Part shown: in pieces, positions 60,548 to 64,000 of the stretch | Numbering within the stretch: the first letter of the stretch is position 1 | Layout of the letters: every line of letters starts with the position of its first letter | DNA from: Flammula alnicola | Taxonomy: Eukaryota; Basidiomycota; Agaricomycetes; Agaricales; Strophariaceae | Direction of reading: 5' to 3' | Assembly (NCBI GenBank): GCA_015499995.1 | Contig: JADNRV010000170.1 | Coordinates: 44,942 to 108,941, forward strand | Length of the DNA stretch: 64,000 bases | The notes under the pieces: model-generated | What the model saw: only the letters and a program-made list of their open reading frames with translations | Told to the model about the DNA's origin: nothing | Databases searched by the model: none | Translations under genes and position numbers: made by a program

Positions 60548-61933
60548 ATGTCCTCCGTCACAGATATCAATCTTCACTTGAGCTACCAAAATGAAGAAAT
60601 AGTCGCACTCACTATTCCCATTGATGACATTAAGCGATTATCTCTTCATCCTCTCAAGTGGCTTCGATATGTCGCGTTTGCGGTGTTTGGTGCCCCTGGA
60701 CGTCTCGCTCTGACGTCAGATGCCAATGCCCCCGACGTTGATTATGATGTCCCTCTGGGGGAGATTTCTGGAGATTATTACTACATACCAGATCGTGAGG
60801 CATCTTCATTCTTATGTTGACGTCCTTTCTGATATATTTCTCAAAGGAGAGCTTCATCTTGTTGATTACCAGGCTTTGAATGGCCCTATAACCAGCAGTG
60901 TTTCAAGCGACCGCCCCTCAAAATTTCATACCCAGGTAAAGAACCGCGACGCTAGTTGTGTCTTCACTCGGAACCCTGGGGAAGACTGTGACGCGGCCCA
61001 TATCCTTCCCAGATGTAAAGGCAACGAGGTACGTTCAGATTCGTTGGGTCGTCGGTTCACTCACACTAAATCCACTTCTAGTATATCCAAGCAGTTTACA
61101 ATGATCGCCTTCCTGTATACCACATCCTTTATCCCTCCATTTATCCCTCCCCGGAACCTGAAAGTTATGGCATGGACGACATTGACTGTATCGAGAACGG
61201 GATCCTCTTGGAGCCTAATCTACATGGGAAGCTTGGACGAGGCAAGATTGCACTTCTAAAAGTTTGCGAAACGGTACTTCAACGTGGATCTGAACCTTTT
61301 CTGACACCTGTGGTTCTAGACTCCCAACTTTGCGTTGAAGTCTGAAGACGTTCCCCGGGTGGAGCGAGACACCATGCCAGACAGTCGCATCACGCTCCAG
61401 TACATGAAACGGCTCTCTGACGATATACTATCTCCCGTGTTGCAGTATGATGCTAAGATGAGTGGTAGCGGCACCCGCCCCTTCCACCATCATTCTCGAC
61501 TACATGTACGGTGTTGCTGCGTTCAAACGCTGGCCTGGAGGCTCTCAATTCCAGCAAATTATGAAGGACCGTTTCGAGGAGCACTATAAATCCATTCCTC
61601 CCCGTCCCTGGTCTCCCTCAGGCCACTCCAGTGACGACGAAGTATCTGATGGTGACCCTGCCGATCCTGATTACCGACCTGGGCAAGGCGCAGCGAGTGG
61701 TGGCAAGCACCGGAGACGTCACCATTGTCACGCCTCTAAAGAATGCTTCGTGCGATGGATGGTGTCCTCGGCTGTCGATGTTCATCAAGGGAAATACTCG
61801 TCAGTCGCTGGCTGCTGATCGTGAGAGACGAATGAAGGAGGAGAGTTACAAGCACAGGAAGCTGGTCGAGCGAAGGTTGATCAGTGGCTACATGGCCAAC
61901 ACTGAGGATACGATGGGTATCTTGTCCGATTAA
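60548..61933 (+). CDS. HNH_2-type endonuclease protein, frames slipped
   Basis: Member of the expanded Agaricomycete family with an HNH nuclease domain (HNH_2). Exons 60548-60794, 60847-61028, 61082-61261 and 61320 onward splice cleanly. Key parts are ELHLVDYQALNGP, CVFTRNPGEDCDAAHILPRC (first His of the motif in AAHI), GNEYIQAVY, and IENGILLEPNLHGKLGRGKI with the central Asn and His. The C-terminal part DPDYRPGQG is acidic and Pro-rich. In the last exon the frame changes twice: at about 61485 (ILDYMYGVAAFKRW continues in the next frame) and again at about 61690-61760, where the Lys/Arg-rich end (RERRMKEESYKHRKLVERRL) is in the third frame. This is either a pseudogene or residual indels. The role is unknown: defence, mobile-element or DNA-repair functions are all possible. 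Confidence 0.75.
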
Positions 61934-63561
61934 ATTGCCGCCTTACAGCGCCTTATTCATGAAAGTCCAACCCAAGTCAACCACATAAGGGAGCACCCCA
62001 GTCGCCCTCTTCCTCCACACACCTCTCTCGCTGGCGTAACACCAAATACGCGCCGTCATCCTCCTCAAAATTTACGATTACAAAGAACCGTTGCAGGCTC
62101 CAGCACGAGACGACAAACCTGAGCAGCCAATCCCAGTCGAAAACAGGTCCCGCGTTTCCTATAAGCTTTAGGTAGGATATAAATTCTTCTATAAGTCAGC
62201 TTACTAAAGTCCTAGCATACAGGAGAACCCAGTGGATGCATGATACGGATACAGCGGGATTTATAGGAGACACACGGAGAACTCGGCACTCCTGCCTCAT
62301 GGTTTTATCCACTGTTCCAGCCCATGAAAGGGCACTATAGCGATCACATTCCATTCTCCAGATCCCAGCTGATCTGTATGTCTTCCGAAGACTTCTTACA
62401 GACAATATGTAGATAGCCACCTATGTACTTATTGTATGTTAGTCTTCGGTAAGCTGAGTACTTCCAATTGGGGACCTCGTCATATACATTCCTCCTTGAG
62501 TTTTTGAGGTTCCTTTTCAGCTGATCTCTTTGCCTGTCTCCGGTCGCAGCGCTGGTCTGGAGATACTTTTTCAGGCCTTTCGATTTTTTTAACCGTTCAT
62601 TTCACCGATATGGGTCCACAAGCCCTTCAACCTTCAAAGCCTGAGAGATTGCTCAGTTAATTTCGGACTGAGATAGTGAGAGGTGAAGCTCTCATTATTA
62701 ATCCTGTCTTAGAATACTTTGAATAAATTTGTTTCAAGCTAGTTATTTTTTTGCTGGTGGCTTGACGTTGATGTGATGGATTTTCTTGGATTTCTTACGA
62801 TCTCTCAAATGAAAGCAATGCATTATGTGTCGCAGATCTGGATGAACTGGTCAATATCTGATGAATAGCGAATGAAAATCTTGAGCTTTTGACTCGATTG
62901 AGCCTGAATGAGGCGCTGGTCATTGCTTGGGCGTTCTGAAGTACATAGGATTCTTCCCCTTGAGTTGAAGGCAATGTCTATCTTGAAGATGCGATCATGA
63001 CTTGATCATGCGCTGACACTTATTGTTTCACTGAGCTGGGAAAGTTGTGTCACAATGATGTGACAGGAATTGAATTCTTAAGCCAGCTCATCTTTGCTTT
63101 TCAGCCTGTACCGCCGCTATTGACAGGGTGTTCTCCGCTTTTTTCTTCTTTTCTGCCTCCACCGTCGCTCTTTGCGCTGAGACTCAAAAAGAAAAGCTCT
63201 TCGCTAGACCGGCAGGCTCCGCTGGTCTCGTCTAGACCAGTTAACACTGCAGCACAACATCGCAACAAGCCAAGCCACAGCGATTCCCAGGGCCCCAATT
63301 CCACGGACTGTGTCGACCCCCTCTTTGCGTGCATCTTTGTTCGCTTCTGGATCTACTCTTAAACACCAGCAGGTCTAACCACACCAGTAGCCCGTTTACG
63401 CGGCTCGACATTGGATTTTTTTTCGAACTTTGAAAGGAAACAAAGACAAAAAAGAAAAATCGAAACCTTTCGATCGTTCTCCTTTCTTGATTGTCGCACC
63501 AGCACCACAACATCGCCCACCACTACATCTAATCCCACATTTTTCTTCACACATTACCACA
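61934..63561. other. Intergenic with second duplicated repeat and VTS1 promoter
   Basis: No gene is seen in 1.6 kb. The segment 62500-62750 is the second copy of the repeat at 60180-60440. A C/T-rich leader with CACCACTACATC lies before the VTS1 start. The minus-strand frames at 63101-63550 are shadows of this leader. Confidence 0.5.
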
Positions 63562-64000
63562 ATGAGTCTTCGCCCGCCTTCTACGAGTCCCAGTCCGAGT
63601 CCTGGGCCTCACGAAAACGGCAAAGCCAGCGCCCGCCAGTCGATGGGGCCCACTTCTCGTGGAACCCCTACCCTCGCGCCCGCCTCGCCCCGCCCTGGAG
63701 GGCAATCCAGCGCCAGGCCGACTAGCGAGCTCTTAGGCACAGGTGCCATGTTCCAGACCCCCGAAGGTACGTTTAATGCAGAAACGAAGCACGCCGCAGA
63801 CGAATTGACTAACATCGTCTTTGTTCCCTTGTGCAGCGGAGGCCTTGGATCAGTGGTTTGAAAATCTTCAGAATTACGAGGCAACCTTGGTACGTCTGCT
63901 TACTACGCGATGGTGGTGGTGATGGGATTCTGATTGACCTTGTAGGAGGATATGGCGCCGCCTCCTTGGACGTCAATTTTAAAGAGGAACTTAGTGCCAT
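63562..64000 (+). CDS. VTS1: VTS1-type SAM-domain RNA-binding protein, 5' part
   Basis: Post-transcriptional regulator that binds Smaug-type hairpins and promotes mRNA decay. Only the 5' end is in the window: exons 63562-63766, 63837-63889 and 63946 onward. A Ser/Pro-rich start is followed by the conserved N-terminal helical block AEALDQWFENLQNYEATLED. After that the expected conserved SLDVNFKEELSAI is present only if one G is added at about 63954-63958 (ATGGCGCC for ATGGCGGCC); as written, the frame reads an unrelated PPPWTSILKRN. The SAM domain lies beyond the window. Confidence 0.88.

Overview
The window reads as a basidiomycete (Agaricomycetes-type) nuclear genome segment. Genes are split by many short GT-AG introns of about 45-70 nt, some exons are only 12-28 nt long, and the gene families are typical of mushroom-forming fungi: two-domain MYND proteins, an HNH_2 endonuclease, a HET-domain protein, an aryl-alcohol-oxidase-like GMC enzyme and CE8 pectinesterase. 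No organelle, prokaryotic, rRNA, tRNA or CRISPR features were recognised.

Layout. 1-5.9 kb is gene-poor and repeat-bearing (direct repeat, a mariner-like MITE, CCATAACC-type repeats). 5.9-15 kb is a compact housekeeping block: GNAT acetyltransferase (-), F-box protein (-), ribosomal protein eS19 (+), BCP-type peroxiredoxin (+), a 1.3 kb hAT-like non-autonomous transposon with an 8-bp target duplication, and a nitronate monooxygenase (+). 15.4-19.2 kb holds the spindle-checkpoint kinase Mps1. 21-24 kb has a small secreted protein and a MYND-finger protein whose reading frame is crossed by one in-frame TAG. 24-29 kb is a degenerate zone with a pseudogene broken by two MITEs, then a small unknown gene. 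29.3-32.1 kb (-) encodes a large protein with a predicted MLKL/HeLo-like helical N-terminus, a Cys/His cluster and a beta-rich C-terminal region. Then come a Qa-SNARE syntaxin (-), a pectinesterase (+), Aurora kinase (-) and a HET-domain protein (+). 42-47.5 kb is repeat-rich, with a 536-bp element carrying identical 86-bp terminal inverted repeats and a diverged inverted duplication. 47.6-64 kb carries a GMC oxidoreductase (+), an unknown basic-tailed protein (-), mitochondrial processing peptidase beta (-), a family III CoA-transferase (+), a short-chain dehydrogenase (+), an HNH nuclease (+) and the 5' end of VTS1 (+).

Gene relationships. The genes are mostly unrelated neighbours, as usual in fungal chromosomes. 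F-box/eS19, Aurora/HET and MPP-beta/CoA-transferase are divergent pairs that share intergenic promoters. The two mitotic kinases lie about 19 kb apart. The HeLo-like protein and the HET protein are candidate non-self or cell-death factors in one 13-kb stretch, and they are the most interesting functional content.

Quality caveat. Seven genes (HeLo-like, GMC twice, the 50.5-kb unknown, CoA-transferase, SDR, VTS1, HNH twice) contain apparent one-base frame slips, several at homopolymers and one inside highly conserved VTS1. The simplest reading is residual assembly indels rather than clustered pseudogenes. Gene models were spliced by eye: exon lengths sum to whole codons for the genes called intact.
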